Below are positions 15,568-23,276 of a stretch of 29,748 nucleotides of DNA, in pieces. The position numbers and the translations under genes were made by a program. The stretch comes from a bacterium. Lineage in GTDB: Bacteria > Ratteibacteria > UBA8468 > B48-G9 > DTJG01. The stretch lies in NCBI GenBank assembly GCA_026418655.1, contig JAOAAW010000108.1:1-29748 (forward strand), written 5' to 3'. Below the pieces are notes generated by a model that worked only from the letters and a program-made list of their open reading frames with translations, did not search any database and was not told the DNA's origin. Position 1 is the stretch's first letter, and each line of letters begins with the position of its first letter.

Positions 15568-15891
15568 ATGGACAGAAATAGATTTATAGAACATCTCAAG
15601 AATTATCAGCATCAGTATGAATTTGAGGAAAAAAAGGACAATGGCTATGCTGGTATACTTGTGAAAAATAAAGAATATAACACTTTGACATTCTTCACTG
15701 ACCAGGCAATTGAAGAAAAAGAACTTGTTGAATTACTCAGACATACCCATCATGGGAAGAATGTTGAATGGATAAGCAGGGTAACCGGTTATTTTTCAAA
15801 GATAAATTCCTGGAATAAAGGGAAGAAAGAAGAATTCAAAGACAGGTACAGGGTCAGGGATATTGGAATTGGATCTGATATCACAGGATAA
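15568..15891 (+). CDS. Stand-alone glycyl-radical domain of class III ribonucleotide reductase
   Basis: The C-terminal 40 residues of this 107-residue protein match the end of ordinary NrdD proteins: EWISRVTGYFSKINSWNKGK (67-86), then an acidic/basic EEFKDRYRV tail. Gly74 in RVTGYF would carry the stable radical formed by the NrdG activase. The WNKGK continuation separates it from the pyruvate formate-lyase and GrcA type, where RVSGY is followed by different residues. The first 65 residues are not part of any NrdD I know and may dock on the large chain. It lies 12 bases after the nrdD stop, in the same frame. I infer that it supplies the radical in trans, like GrcA does for pyruvate formate-lyase. 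Its end overlaps the convergent MFS gene by 11 bases. Confidence 0.85.
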   Translation: MDRNRFIEHLKNYQHQYEFEEKKDNGYAGILVKNKEYNTLTFFTDQAIEEKELVELLRHTHHGKNVEWISRVTGYFSKINSWNKGKKEEFKDRYRVRDIGIGSDITG

Positions 15892-17029
15892 GCAGCAATC
15901 CTATTGCTGCAATAATTCCGAGCGTTCCACCAAAACCAAAAGTAACAGCAGGACTGAATGTTTGCCATAAAAATCCAGCTATAAGTGACGCGGGAAGCAA
16001 TCCTATTCCGGCAAGTGTTGAATGAAGACCGAGTATGGATGCTCTTAAATCATCGGTTGTAAGCTGGCTTACAAGGGATTTTTCCACGCCTTCTGTAAGT
16101 GCCATATAAAATCCATAAAGCCCAAGAGAAAACAGATAGAAAAATGCGTTTCCTTTCAACGTGAAAAGCCAATACACAGTGCCATAGATAAGATAGCCAC
16201 TGACCAGCACATATTTCTGGCCTATAATGTCGGAAAGCTTTCCAGAAGGAATGGACATGACTGCATAAACAAGATTGAAAACAAGATAGGCAAACATCAC
16301 AGAAATAAGAGAACCCGTATCAGTTTGAATTTTTAAAAGTAGAAATTGATTTGATGAGTTTCCAAGCGCAAAAACAAATGTAAAAACAAGGAAAAGCTGT
16401 AATTTTCTTGGTAGGTTTCTAAAGGAAAAAGCAGGCTTCTGTTTACTTGTTCTCCACATTGGGTTATCCCTGACTGCAAAAAGCAATGACCAGCCAATGA
16501 TTGCAGGAATTATGGATATAAGAAAAATGTTTCTATAAAGAGAGGCATCCACAGGATTATTTCCAAAATTTTTTATGATAAATATTACAATAAGAACACC
16601 GCAAAAAGCACCAAGTGTATCCATTGCTCTGTGTATTCCGTATGCAAAACCTCTTTTTTCTCTCTGGGAATAATCTGCTATTAGAGCATCTCTTGGGGCA
16701 GTTCTTATACCTTTTCCAATTCTATCAAGAAATCTTCCTGTAAAAACATATTGCCAGGAGCTTGCAATGACAAAAAATATTTTGCCGGTCCAGGAGAACC
16801 CATATCCAATTAGAGCAAGGACCCTTCTTTTTTTAATTCTGTCAGAGATATAGCCCGAGAAAACCTTCAGAAGACTTGCCGTACTTTCTCCAATGCCTTC
16901 AATCAAACCAAGAATTGTTGTGTTAGCGCCAATAACGGTTGTCAGGAAAATCGGGATGAGTGGATATATCATTTCACTGCTTATATCCACAAAGAAACTG
17001 ACCAGACCAAGAACAAATATCTGCTTCAA
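15881..17029 (-). CDS. Major facilitator superfamily transporter
   Basis: The 382-residue protein is highly hydrophobic with about 11-12 membrane helices. It has MFS signatures: the N-terminal LVSFFVDISSEMIYPLIPIFL helix, the loop 2-3 motif SGYISDRIKKRRVL and, in the second half, SIPSGKLSDIIGQK. FLDRIGKGIRTAPRDALIAD follows helix 4 and is typical of the subfamily. The substrate is not known. It starts at TTG 17029, overlapping the TGA of the CHASE2-HD-GYP gene (TTGA); the first ATG would cut off the first helix. It closes the four-gene minus-strand operon from 20819. Confidence 0.87.
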   Translation of the reverse strand: MKQIFVLGLVSFFVDISSEMIYPLIPIFLTTVIGANTTILGLIEGIGESTASLLKVFSGYISDRIKKRRVLALIGYGFSWTGKIFFVIASSWQYVFTGRFLDRIGKGIRTAPRDALIADYSQREKRGFAYGIHRAMDTLGAFCGVLIVIFIIKNFGNNPVDASLYRNIFLISIIPAIIGWSLLFAVRDNPMWRTSKQKPAFSFRNLPRKLQLFLVFTFVFALGNSSNQFLLLKIQTDTGSLISVMFAYLVFNLVYAVMSIPSGKLSDIIGQKYVLVSGYLIYGTVYWLFTLKGNAFFYLFSLGLYGFYMALTEGVEKSLVSQLTTDDLRASILGLHSTLAGIGLLPASLIAGFLWQTFSPAVTFGFGGTLGIIAAIGLLLIL

Positions 17030-19308
17030 CTCTTATTTTCCTGATATCTTGTGTAGATTTCAAAGACGAGAGATTTATTTTTCAAAAATTCCACAACAAT
17101 CTGTGGGTCAAAATCCTTGCCTGCAAGTTCCTCGATTTTTTTTATAGAAGATTCAAAAGATTCTGCCTGTTTGTATACCCTGCTTGAACTCAGGGCATCA
17201 AAAACATCAGCCAGTGATGCAATGCGACCATAAAGTGGAATTGCATTGCCCTTCAATCCATAGGGATAACCGGTACCATCAAATTTTTCATGGTGATAAA
17301 GAGCGATTAAATATGCAGCCTGAAGAATAAAAGAATCAGAACCTTCAAGCATCTTTGCGCCTGTGATGGTATGTGTCCTTATTATTTCTTTTTCCTCTTC
17401 TGTTAAGGCAGAAGGCTTCAAAAGTACACTATCAGGAATCGCAATCTTGCCCAAATCATGAAGAGGAACAGCAGCTTTTATAAGTTCTACCTCGATTTGT
17501 GGAAGGTTTATAGCGGTTGCTATTAACCCACAATATTCACTGACACGGGTAATATGCATTCCTGTCTCTCTGTCACGATATTCAATGGCAGCAGCTAGTC
17601 TCATTATTGTTTCAAACTGGGATTTCCTGAGTGCGTCATTCAGTTGTGTATTAAAGAGGGCAACAACAATCTGAAGGCAAAAAGAAGCAATCCATTGGTA
17701 ATCATTTTTTGTAAAAGCTCTAACAGTAGAAATTCCGCCATGTCCCTTATTAATAAAAAGGCCATATATGTTCATAAAAGGTTCTTCAAGAATTCGTAGG
17801 ATGAGAAAATTATATATACCTGATTTTTCAAATTCAGCAGGCAGATGTTTGTTATAAATCTTCACTCTGTCATTACCTATGGCATTCAAAGAGCTCAGGA
17901 TAAGATTTTCACTTATTGAAGAATTTTCTTTACATACAAGCACATTAACTTTTTTTGTGCTTACATCTGCAGTAAAGATAATGCTGTCATAAATGCCGAG
18001 AAGCCCATTTATTGTTTGAAGGGTTAACTGGGGTGTTCTATTAAAAAATGTATCATGGACAACTGGAAGATAAACTCTTTTCTGCATTCCTGGCATTTCA
18101 TGTGGCCTTATTAATGCTGCAATTTCTCTCTGTGTGGATTCAAGAACAGACAAAAGCTGGTGTCCCCTTGAAACTTCTTTTTTCGCCTCAAGGAGATTCA
18201 TCACTACAAATGTGCCATAGGAAAAAAACAGAGGAAACAAAATCGGGACTGGATTGAGGAAAACACTGTAGTTCTTGAAGAGAAAGAAAGGTATATAGAG
18301 TAAAAAAAGAAAAGCAACCACAAAAAAACGGGTTCCAGCCCAGAATGACCTGAAAGCAATAAGGGAACACAACAACACGATACCCATCACAATCAAAATA
18401 TTTTCCATTGCGATCGACCAGATATAGTTGCCGGCCAAAATTGTATGAAGTGCCTGCATCTGAACCATCGCGCCGAACTGAACTCCAAATGGAGTGGGTA
18501 TCAGATCAGCATTTTTTGAACCAATTATTGTGTGTCCTATGACAACTATTTTATCCTTAAATATCCTTGGTTGTATTTTTCCTGTCAATACATCTTCCAT
18601 TGTATATATCATGTCTGTCATGGAATCAGGTTTTAAGAACTTTATCAGAAAGCATCCATCTTCATCAACAGGAATAGTATCATAAGATCTTTTGAATCCT
18701 TTGAATCTATTGATCCGTATATGATCTATGTTTTTTGATACCATCAATGCTTTTATTGCGACATGTGGATATGTGCGTCCTTTGTAAAAGATAAAGGCAG
18801 GACATTTACGAACTATTGTATCTGAATCAGGAAAGACATTTATATGACCTAAATGCATAATTTCTGATTGAAAATAAGGGTGATTTTCATTTAAAGAATG
18901 AACATTGTAGCTAACTTCATTAAATTTTTCTTTCAGCTTGAACGGAGTGAAAACAGGAAGTATGATTTTTTCAGAATGCATAGAAAAGGAGTGCCTGAGA
19001 ATACTGTCTGTTTCTTCTGATTGTCTTGTTGGGAAAAAGATGTCTGAAACTATCAGTTTGCAATCATTCAAAAGGTTAATCAGATTTGCATAGTCTTTCC
19101 TGCCTGGTTCGTGACCTAATTGTTGAGCAAATCCTTCAGTGGCTGTAACAAGTACCACAGGATCATGAGTTCCAGGCTTCCCTGCGGTTATTCTTCGAAG
19201 GGTGTCATAAAAAACATTACCCAGACGATCAAAGACATGAATTGAATAGAGTAAGGCTGAAACAATAAAACAGGAAACTATTATTATCGCAAGCCATTTT
19301 CTTGGCAT
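17026..19308 (-). CDS. CHASE2-sensor HD-GYP domain protein (probable cyclic-di-GMP phosphodiesterase)
   Basis: The 760-residue protein has an N-terminal membrane helix (about 7-25), an extracytoplasmic CHASE2-type sensor domain (about 30-290, with VVIGHTIIGSKNADLIPTP near its end), three membrane helices (about 300-372), a coiled linker, a GAF-like region (about 430-555) and a C-terminal HD-GYP domain. The HD-GYP motifs are complete: His-Asp at 617-618 in PLHDLGK, HTITGAKM, HHEKFDGTGYP (672-682) and the IASLADVFDAL helix. Such domains hydrolyse cyclic di-GMP, so an envelope signal probably adjusts it. It sits 16 bases behind the pilin-FecR gene; no clear RBS is seen before ATG 19308. CHASE2 proteins often neighbour FecR-domain proteins, as here. 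Confidence 0.9.
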   Translation of the reverse strand: MPRKWLAIIIVSCFIVSALLYSIHVFDRLGNVFYDTLRRITAGKPGTHDPVVLVTATEGFAQQLGHEPGRKDYANLINLLNDCKLIVSDIFFPTRQSEETDSILRHSFSMHSEKIILPVFTPFKLKEKFNEVSYNVHSLNENHPYFQSEIMHLGHINVFPDSDTIVRKCPAFIFYKGRTYPHVAIKALMVSKNIDHIRINRFKGFKRSYDTIPVDEDGCFLIKFLKPDSMTDMIYTMEDVLTGKIQPRIFKDKIVVIGHTIIGSKNADLIPTPFGVQFGAMVQMQALHTILAGNYIWSIAMENILIVMGIVLLCSLIAFRSFWAGTRFFVVAFLFLLYIPFFLFKNYSVFLNPVPILFPLFFSYGTFVVMNLLEAKKEVSRGHQLLSVLESTQREIAALIRPHEMPGMQKRVYLPVVHDTFFNRTPQLTLQTINGLLGIYDSIIFTADVSTKKVNVLVCKENSSISENLILSSLNAIGNDRVKIYNKHLPAEFEKSGIYNFLILRILEEPFMNIYGLFINKGHGGISTVRAFTKNDYQWIASFCLQIVVALFNTQLNDALRKSQFETIMRLAAAIEYRDRETGMHITRVSEYCGLIATAINLPQIEVELIKAAVPLHDLGKIAIPDSVLLKPSALTEEEKEIIRTHTITGAKMLEGSDSFILQAAYLIALYHHEKFDGTGYPYGLKGNAIPLYGRIASLADVFDALSSSRVYKQAESFESSIKKIEELAGKDFDPQIVVEFLKNKSLVFEIYTRYQENKS

Positions 19309-19324
19309 ATGCCATCAGAAAAAA

Positions 19325-20248
19325 CTATTTCAGTATTTTAATTTTTTTCAATGGTCTCACAGGAATGCTTTTTGTGTTCTTGGTACTGGACGAATCAGAT
19401 GGTTGACATTGAACTGTTACAGATATATTTTCATTTGTTTTAACCGAAATCTTTGTGCCGTCTGTTCTGTCCTCGCACTCAATCTTACCTTCAGACACGG
19501 AAACAGAGGTAGTCGCTTGATTTGTTGAGGTGTCATAAGTGTTTCTCACAGTGAATCTTGTACCACTGACACCTGCAATCAGAGCCGGAGCAACGACCTC
19601 AAACCTTGAATTTCCCTGATGGTCAACCGTAAGAGAACCCTGAGAGTCTTCAGGAATAAAAATGATACTGTAATGTCTATCATCAGGGGCAACAAAAGAA
19701 CAACCAAGGCCAACCTTCAGGGCTGGATCTGCTGTAACAACTGTTCCATCAACAAATCTAAATGTTCCGCCTGTGTACACTTCTCCTGGTTTTATACTGA
19801 TACCATCACGTGTTACTGTACTGTTCTGAACAATGTTTGCTGAATAGGAAAGAAATGCACCAACGCCTTTTGTTCCGTTAAAATGTCTCGGGCAATAAAG
19901 ATATAATTTTTGAGTATCTTCATCGTTAAATGAACGGTTAACATAAAAATTACCGTAACTGTTGATTGCTGGAAGTTCTGCCACTATAACAGTCTTGTCT
20001 TCAGGACATTTAAATGTGTATTTGTCCTTGATGTAATTTGGAAATAAACTGTAGAGCTGGTTTGGACTTGATTTCCAGTCTGCCTGGTAATTTTCAATCG
20101 CCATTGAAATCTGCCGCAGATTGTTCAAACAAACCATTGACCTTGAAAGTGCTTTTGACCGTGCAATAAGCCCAAAAACCATCGCAACAAGTGAAACAAC
20201 AATAAAAGAGACTATTATTATCTCAATGAAGCTGAATCCTTTTTTCAT
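19325..20248 (-). CDS. Type IV prepilin-like protein fused to a FecR-like domain
   Basis: The 307-residue protein begins MKKGFSFIEIIIVSFIVVSL, a prepilin leader cut after Gly4 with methylated Phe5 and Glu9 expected, followed by the hydrophobic assembly helix and the LNNLRQISMAIENYQ segment of pseudopilins. Its second half is not pilin-like: about residues 205-280 read as a FecR-type beta domain, with SRFEVVAPALIAGVSGTRF and then SVSVSEGKIEC. A basic proline-rich tail ends it. The start is ATG 20248 with AGGAGGT upstream; a longer frame overlaps the preceding HAMP gene. Position between HAMP and CHASE2-HD-GYP genes suggests a sensory or surface-structure role. Confidence 0.82.
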   Translation of the reverse strand: MKKGFSFIEIIIVSFIVVSLVAMVFGLIARSKALSRSMVCLNNLRQISMAIENYQADWKSSPNQLYSLFPNYIKDKYTFKCPEDKTVIVAELPAINSYGNFYVNRSFNDEDTQKLYLYCPRHFNGTKGVGAFLSYSANIVQNSTVTRDGISIKPGEVYTGGTFRFVDGTVVTADPALKVGLGCSFVAPDDRHYSIIFIPEDSQGSLTVDHQGNSRFEVVAPALIAGVSGTRFTVRNTYDTSTNQATTSVSVSEGKIECEDRTDGTKISVKTNENISVTVQCQPSDSSSTKNTKSIPVRPLKKIKILK

Positions 20249-20258
20249 AATACACCTC

Positions 20259-20819
20259 CTAAGTTTTTTCACTTTGTTCATTTTGTTCTTTTTTTATCTG
20301 ATGTTGAAAACATTCTTCGAGGTCTTTCAGTGCAATATTAAGGCTGATATCCTGAACCTGGGTTCTGTTCCAGATTTCAAGAACTCTTTTACTTGCGTTA
20401 ACCAGATTGATGTGTGTTGTTCCAAAGTTTTTTATTTCCTCCATAAGTGTGCTTAAACTGTCTCCCTTTCTTAATGTGAATGAAGGTGTTTTACCTTCCT
20501 GCAATTCTTTTAAAACCTGCGTCATCCTGTAAACAGGACCTGCAATACGATGTGAAACAATGAGCATTCCGAGTCCTGCAAGGATAGCAAGAAAAATGGT
20601 AATAAGTGTGATACGAAGGGCAAATGTTTTGAATGTAATATCAAAAATTTGTGTTAAATTCTTTTCATTTGCTGAAACAAGATGATTAACAAGCATGGAC
20701 CAGACGCTGTTAAATGTGGTAAGACTGACAAGAATGCTGGTGATTACCATGAATAAAAGGACATATATAACTGCTCTGAATTGAATTTCTCTGTCAACCA
20801 GAAGTTTTCTTCTTCCCAT
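20259..20819 (-). CDS. Two-span membrane protein with HAMP domain
   Basis: The 186-residue protein has two membrane helices (about 14-36 and 66-88), a short periplasmic loop of some 30 residues and a HAMP linker starting SHRIAGPVYRMTQVLKEL, with the conserved Pro, and continuing to LSTLMEEIKNF. The rest is a helical tail that carries no kinase, cyclase or methyl-accepting module. It resembles small HAMP proteins that accompany pilin-like genes in anaerobic Gram-negative lineages. It is first in the operon behind a perfect consensus promoter and probably transmits a signal to the HD-GYP protein (inference). No clear RBS precedes ATG 20819. Confidence 0.82.
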   Translation of the reverse strand: MGRRKLLVDREIQFRAVIYVLLFMVITSILVSLTTFNSVWSMLVNHLVSANEKNLTQIFDITFKTFALRITLITIFLAILAGLGMLIVSHRIAGPVYRMTQVLKELQEGKTPSFTLRKGDSLSTLMEEIKNFGTTHINLVNASKRVLEIWNRTQVQDISLNIALKDLEECFQHQIKKEQNEQSEKT

Positions 20820-20827
20820 GTGCTTTT

Positions 20828-20846
20828 GTGGAATTTTTTATTCCAC
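20828..20846. promoter_or_regulatory. Inverted repeat at the predicted transcription start of the HAMP operon
   Basis: GTGGAAT (20828-20834) and ATTCCAC (20840-20846) form a perfect 7-bp stem with a five-T loop. It spans the predicted start (near 20844) and most of the short leader, so it could be a repressor operator or a 5' mRNA hairpin. Confidence 0.5.
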
Positions 20847-20850
20847 TTTA

Positions 20851-20879
20851 ATTATACCTGTCTGCTTCTGACCTGTCAA
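20851..20879 (-). promoter_or_regulatory. Perfect consensus sigma70 promoter of the HAMP/pilin-FecR/HD-GYP operon
   Basis: TTGACA (20879-20874), a 17-base spacer and TATAAT (20856-20851) match the consensus at all 12 positions. The -35 overlaps the stop codon of the thioredoxin gene. Confidence 0.82.
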
Positions 20880-21193
20880 CTATTGATGTAAGGATTGAGT
20901 TTATCAAGAAGTCCTGACTTTCCCACTGCCCCTACAATTCTCTGGTCTGGTTTTCCATCTTTGAATATTATAAAGGTAGGAATAGAGAATATTTGAAATC
21001 TTGCTGCGATGTCAGAATGTTCATCAACATTAAGTTTTGCTACAACCACTTTTCCTTCAAGTTCTTTTGCAAGTTCTTCCACTACAGGAGCCATCAATCT
21101 ACATGGACCACACCAGTCAGCATAAAAATCAACCAGCACAAGAGGATTTTCATTTATTACTGCATCAAAATTTTCTTTACTCAATATTTTCAT
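20876..21193 (-). CDS. trxA: Thioredoxin
   Basis: The 105-residue protein is a classic thioredoxin: VDFYADWCGPCRLMAP with redox cysteines 28 and 31, the LNVDEH strand, SIPTF with cis-Pro72, and FKDGKPDQRIVGAVGK near the end. It reduces protein disulfides in the cytoplasm; a class III ribonucleotide reductase of the type that uses thioredoxin rather than formate could draw on it, but that is inference. GGGGGA precedes ATG 21193. It follows the radical SAM gene by 23 bases. Confidence 0.95.
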   Translation of the reverse strand: MKILSKENFDAVINENPLVLVDFYADWCGPCRLMAPVVEELAKELEGKVVVAKLNVDEHSDIAARFQIFSIPTFIIFKDGKPDQRIVGAVGKSGLLDKLNPYINS

Positions 21194-21216
21194 TATTCCC
21201 CCATGTTATTGTCTTT

Positions 21217-22248
21217 TTAGATGCCGATCATCATCAATGGGTGCAAAATTCTTCCCTCATAAAAAAAACACAAAGGGTCTACAGCAAGATAATCACCATA
21301 GACACAATAAGCAAGAGCCCTGCATCCGTAACATTTCCTGATTTTACAGGTTTTGCAAAAACCTTTCAGATTTTGCCTCTTTATTTTTCTCAAAGGATTA
21401 GCATCCCAGATTTCATTAAATGGTTCAGATGCAGCATTTCCTATCTTCAGTGGAAATCTTCTGCAGGGAAAAACAGTGCCATCATGCATGATTGCACAGC
21501 CATATTTCCCAGCAACACACATGGCACCAAAAATTTCCCATCCATTTTTCTTTTTAATAACTTTGAAACCCCTATATTCAGCAACATTATACAAATCCTG
21601 CGGTAAGCTGCATAATCCCAGAAGTTGTCTTATTGTAACATTCCAGGTTTTTCTTGAAACAATAAAATCTTTAAGTTGTTTTCCTACTCCAATAGGAAAG
21701 AATCTTTCAACAATAAATCCACTGAGATTATATTTTCTGACAGTATCAAATAACAGTGGAATCTGGTTAGCATTTTTTTCAAGAAGAGTGAACATAAGAA
21801 GTTTTTCCCTATAAAAATTTGCAGAAATTTCAAGGATATCTAAAAATCTGCGATAAGGCATATTTCTGACATACTCAAATCTATCTCGTTCTATACCCTC
21901 ACATGAAACTTTGAGTGTTTTCATCTTTGAGAGAGAATTCAATTTTTTTATAATATCGGCTTTTAGTAGCGTACCATTTGTAATAATTCCATACTCTTTA
22001 ACCACATCAGAACCTTCGAGCATTTCAATGATTCCCCAGAAATCAGGATGTAAAAAAGGCTCTCCACCTGTGATATCAACAGTAAGGTTGAGATTGTTTT
22101 CTTTCAAAAAACAGGAAAGATTGGTGAAAAGTTTCTGGATATCTGAAAAAATAAGGTCATCGGATGCATCAAATGTTTCCTGATAGCAGTGTTTGCACCT
22201 GAGATTACAAAAGTTCGTGATATGCCATTGAATATGGAAAACCCTCAT
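21217..22248 (-). CDS. Radical SAM protein with SPASM-type cluster domain
   Basis: The 343-residue protein has CNLRCKHC (Cys14, 18, 21), which holds the SAM-binding iron-sulfur cluster, then VDITGGEPFLHPDF (the GGE motif) and GIITNGTLL. The C-terminal part carries the SPASM cysteines: MCVAGKYGC, VFPCRRFP, and the terminal set GFCKTCKIRKCYGCRALAYC. Proteins of this type modify peptides or proteins, but the substrate is unknown and no obvious precursor peptide lies next to it. It is paired with thioredoxin. It lacks features of NrdG, which is much shorter and has no SPASM domain, so it is not assigned as the missing reductase activase. Confidence 0.88.
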   Translation of the reverse strand: MRVFHIQWHITNFCNLRCKHCYQETFDASDDLIFSDIQKLFTNLSCFLKENNLNLTVDITGGEPFLHPDFWGIIEMLEGSDVVKEYGIITNGTLLKADIIKKLNSLSKMKTLKVSCEGIERDRFEYVRNMPYRRFLDILEISANFYREKLLMFTLLEKNANQIPLLFDTVRKYNLSGFIVERFFPIGVGKQLKDFIVSRKTWNVTIRQLLGLCSLPQDLYNVAEYRGFKVIKKKNGWEIFGAMCVAGKYGCAIMHDGTVFPCRRFPLKIGNAASEPFNEIWDANPLRKIKRQNLKGFCKTCKIRKCYGCRALAYCVYGDYLAVDPLCFFYEGRILHPLMMIGI

Positions 22249-22254
22249 TATTAA

Positions 22255-22283
22255 ATATTACCCCACAAACATACTTATTGCAA
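22255..22283 (-). promoter_or_regulatory. Candidate promoter for the radical SAM/thioredoxin unit
   Basis: TTGCAA (22283-22278), a 17-base spacer and TAATAT (22260-22255) end six bases before ATG 22248, which would place transcription start at the start codon. The hexamers are only four of six matches each. Confidence 0.35.
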
Positions 22284-22462
22284 GAAGGAGTTAAATGACT
22301 CAAAGCCTAATTTTATAAAAAACGTGATATCAATACATAAATTTTGTGCAGGAATCCATTCACAAGTATATCACCAATTAGTGGCAAAATTAACGCTAGC
22401 TTTCAGAAAAAAGTAGCAAGTTACACTTCATTCCTTTTTTGACAAACAACTTTCCATCTGGA

Positions 22463-23194
22463 TCATCGCCACGTCCGCCACACACCGTTTGGGTATCCGG
22501 GTGCATAACCAAGTACAAGAAAAGTAAAGCCATCTTTTCCGTGATATTCTACATGACCATCACCCATCAGGAAATTCAATCCCTTATTGTGGTTGACCAA
22601 TCCGTAGGAATAGACACCCGAGATTGTACTGTCAAAATAAGAACTTTGACCAAATTCTGTGTAAAGATAAAGATCCCAGACCATCGCAAATTTGTCAAGA
22701 TTCTTTCTTACTACAGGATCGTTAAATCTAATAGGTGTTCTGTAAAACCAGGGAGATATTGAAGCATAATCAGTACATAGATATTCATTCATACAGTATG
22801 AATGCCCATATCCTAAATAGGACGGTAATTTCCATGTAGTTGGACATTGGAAAACCTTTATCATTTTGTCTGCTGCATTAGGAGCGTTTCCATTCCCTGA
22901 AAGAGTTGATGGGTCTGGTCCATTAAGATATTTAGATAATCTTACCATCCACATGCATGTAAGTGATTCATTTGTGGGATGCCCGGCGTATGCCCCCCAT
23001 CCATTTGGAGCAAACTCGTTATAATCATTTGCATATAGCATGATAGCCACACCTATCTGCTTGAGATTTGCAGCACATACTGCCCTTCTTGCATTTTCCC
23101 TTGCTCTTCCAAGAATAGGTAGCAGCATTGCAGCAAGAATTGCAATGATTGCAATGACAACCAGAAGCTCAATTAAAGTAAATCCTTTCTTCAT
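22463..23194 (-). CDS. Prepilin-like protein with H-X9-DG motif
   Basis: The 243-residue protein begins MKKGFTLIELLVVIAIIAIL, a prepilin peptidase site (cleavage after Gly4) followed by the assembly helix, then ENARRAVCAANLKQIGVA as in the DUF1559-type pseudopilins of Planctomycetes, Lentisphaerae and Verrucomicrobia. The C-terminal half shows H-X9-DG: His202 and Asp212-Gly213 in NHNKGLNFLMGDGH. Cysteine-rich loops may form disulfides. Start ATG 23194 follows AAGGAGGTGAG; a longer frame would include the ribosome binding site itself. It is a one-gene unit with a good promoter. Confidence 0.88.
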   Translation of the reverse strand: MKKGFTLIELLVVIAIIAILAAMLLPILGRARENARRAVCAANLKQIGVAIMLYANDYNEFAPNGWGAYAGHPTNESLTCMWMVRLSKYLNGPDPSTLSGNGNAPNAADKMIKVFQCPTTWKLPSYLGYGHSYCMNEYLCTDYASISPWFYRTPIRFNDPVVRKNLDKFAMVWDLYLYTEFGQSSYFDSTISGVYSYGLVNHNKGLNFLMGDGHVEYHGKDGFTFLVLGYAPGYPNGVWRTWR

Positions 23195-23247
23195 TTTACT
23201 CACCTCCTTTTTCACTATTTAAAAGCCGTACCACCTTTTTAACCACG

Positions 23248-23276
23248 ATGTTAACATGCATTTTTAAATTTGTCAA
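23248..23276 (-). promoter_or_regulatory. Sigma70-type promoter for the H-X9-DG prepilin gene
   Basis: TTGACA (23276-23271), 17-base spacer, TAACAT (23253-23248). The predicted leader of about 45 bases ends with AAGGAGGTGAG before ATG 23194. Confidence 0.65.

Noticed and set aside
15568..15891. The small glycyl-radical protein as GrcA (pyruvate formate-lyase spare part)
   Set aside because: Residues after the radical glycine (WNKGK and an acidic/basic tail) are of the ribonucleotide reductase type, and it lies next to nrdD.
21037..21606. 189-codon plus-strand frame opposite thioredoxin and the radical SAM gene
   Set aside because: It crosses two convincing genes on the other strand and shows no family features.
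21217..22248. Radical SAM protein as the NrdG activase or as a sulfatase maturase
   Set aside because: NrdG is a much shorter protein without a SPASM domain, and the N-terminal motif is unlike the sulfatase-maturase pattern.
22295..22318. Seven-codon frame with an AAGGAG upstream
   Set aside because: Too short to support as a gene; it may be chance, although it sits in the gap before the radical SAM gene.
22405..22430. Weak stem followed by six T after the H-X9-DG prepilin gene on the minus strand
   Set aside because: The stem has only five pairs including a G-T wobble, and the loop is large; too weak to annotate.
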